From Corallococcus sp. (GTDB lineage Bacteria; Bacillota; Clostridia; Christensenellales; CAG-314), in NCBI GenBank assembly GCA_023663205.1, contig JAMPHX010000088.1, forward strand, positions 1 to 5,261: DNA of 5,261 nt, written 5' to 3'. Below are positions 5,022-5,261 of the stretch, piece by piece (positions within the stretch are counted from its first letter, which is position 1; every line of letters begins with the position of its first letter). Made by a program: the position numbers and the translations under genes. The notes below the pieces were generated by a model that saw only the letters and a program-made list of their open reading frames with translations, was not told the DNA's origin and searched no databases.

Positions 5022-5261
5022 TATCGATATGTAGCGCCGAAAATATTTACAAAACAATATTCCGTATAGTTGCCGACGGCAATATTTCAAAAGAAAATAT
5101 TGCGTATGTTTTTTGCGCCAAGTCAAATGCAGAGTATTGCTTTGCAAACGCCGTACCGCTGTTTATGTTTGTGCGGCGCTTATATCGTAAAATGAAAAAC
5201 GGGGTAGTAACACAATTTTATGGACACTATGAAAATAGAGTAAATACAGGTGTTTTTACCG
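5022..5261 (+). other. Unassigned right end; open frame without a clear start
   Basis: No confident gene. One plus-strand frame (the frame of the ATG at 5192) has no stop from 4961 to the window end, 100 codons. After the terminator it reads as a plausible protein, for example ENIYKTIFRIVADG (codons from 5039) and SNAEYCFANAVPLF (codons from 5123). The first in-frame ATGs are at 5165 and 5192, and neither has a ribosome binding site. It could be the 5'-damaged remnant of a gene continuing to the right, a gene with an unusual start, or chance. I do not recognise the translated sequence. Confidence 0.25.
5042..5107. repeat. Degenerate direct repeat, 39-bp period, with a central palindrome
   Basis: The segment 5042-5067 (AATATTTAC...ATTCCGTAT) recurs imperfectly at 5081-5107 (AATATTTC...ATTGCGTAT): the blocks AATATTT, CAAAA, AATATT and CGTAT are shared, with small indels between them. 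Between and overlapping the copies is TTGCCGACGGCAA (5070-5082), a 6-bp inverted repeat around a single central base. The offset is a multiple of three, so the open frame there also repeats weakly (NIYK / NISK). Confidence 0.45.

Noticed and set aside
4965..5147. 60-codon minus-strand open frame
   Set aside because: It runs through the SPFH terminator hairpin, has no ribosome binding site and no recognisable content.

Overview
The window looks like a piece of a low-to-moderate GC Firmicutes/Clostridia-type chromosome. The reasons are strong AGGAGG-like ribosome binding sites, ATG starts, sigma-A-type promoters with extended -10 elements, short intrinsic terminators, and an EF-G paralog of the kind common in Clostridia. 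I cannot name the species. No rRNA, tRNA, CRISPR, insertion sequence or phage gene is visible.

Layout: (1) 1-302, minus strand: rpsT (ribosomal protein S20), running off the left edge with an unusually long C-terminus. (2) 303-470: divergent intergenic region with a good minus-strand promoter for rpsT. (3) 471-1196, plus: a 241-residue protein that follows the glutamate racemase (MurI) fold motif by motif but has lost both catalytic cysteines and other active-site residues; probably a pseudoenzyme. (4) 1193-1310: near-consensus promoter and leader for the next gene; the -35 box overlaps the racemase-like stop codon. (5) 1311-3377, plus: an EF-G paralog (EF-G-2 type, 688 residues) with all five EF-G domains but altered GTPase motifs, followed by a perfect-stem terminator at 3416-3453. 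(6) 3454-3866: a long intergenic region with direct and inverted repeats, a 9-bp dyad, an extended -10 promoter and a leader hairpin. (7) 3867-4964, plus: a prohibitin-like SPFH/Band 7 membrane protein with its own terminator at 4983-5021. (8) 5022-5261: no confident gene, but one open frame with plausible codon content and no usable start runs off the right edge, and there is a degenerate 39-bp-period repeat.

The genes do not form a tight operon. The EF-G paralog and the SPFH gene each have a recognisable promoter and terminator, rpsT is divergent, and the racemase-like gene has no clear terminator of its own, so some of its transcripts may read into the EF-G paralog. Two genes concern translation (rpsT, EF-G paralog), one is an apparently retired cell-wall enzyme, and one is a membrane scaffold. 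I see no evidence of a new multi-gene system. The points most worth following are the dead MurI homolog, the non-canonical GTPase motifs of the EF-G paralog, and the structured DNA upstream of the SPFH gene.
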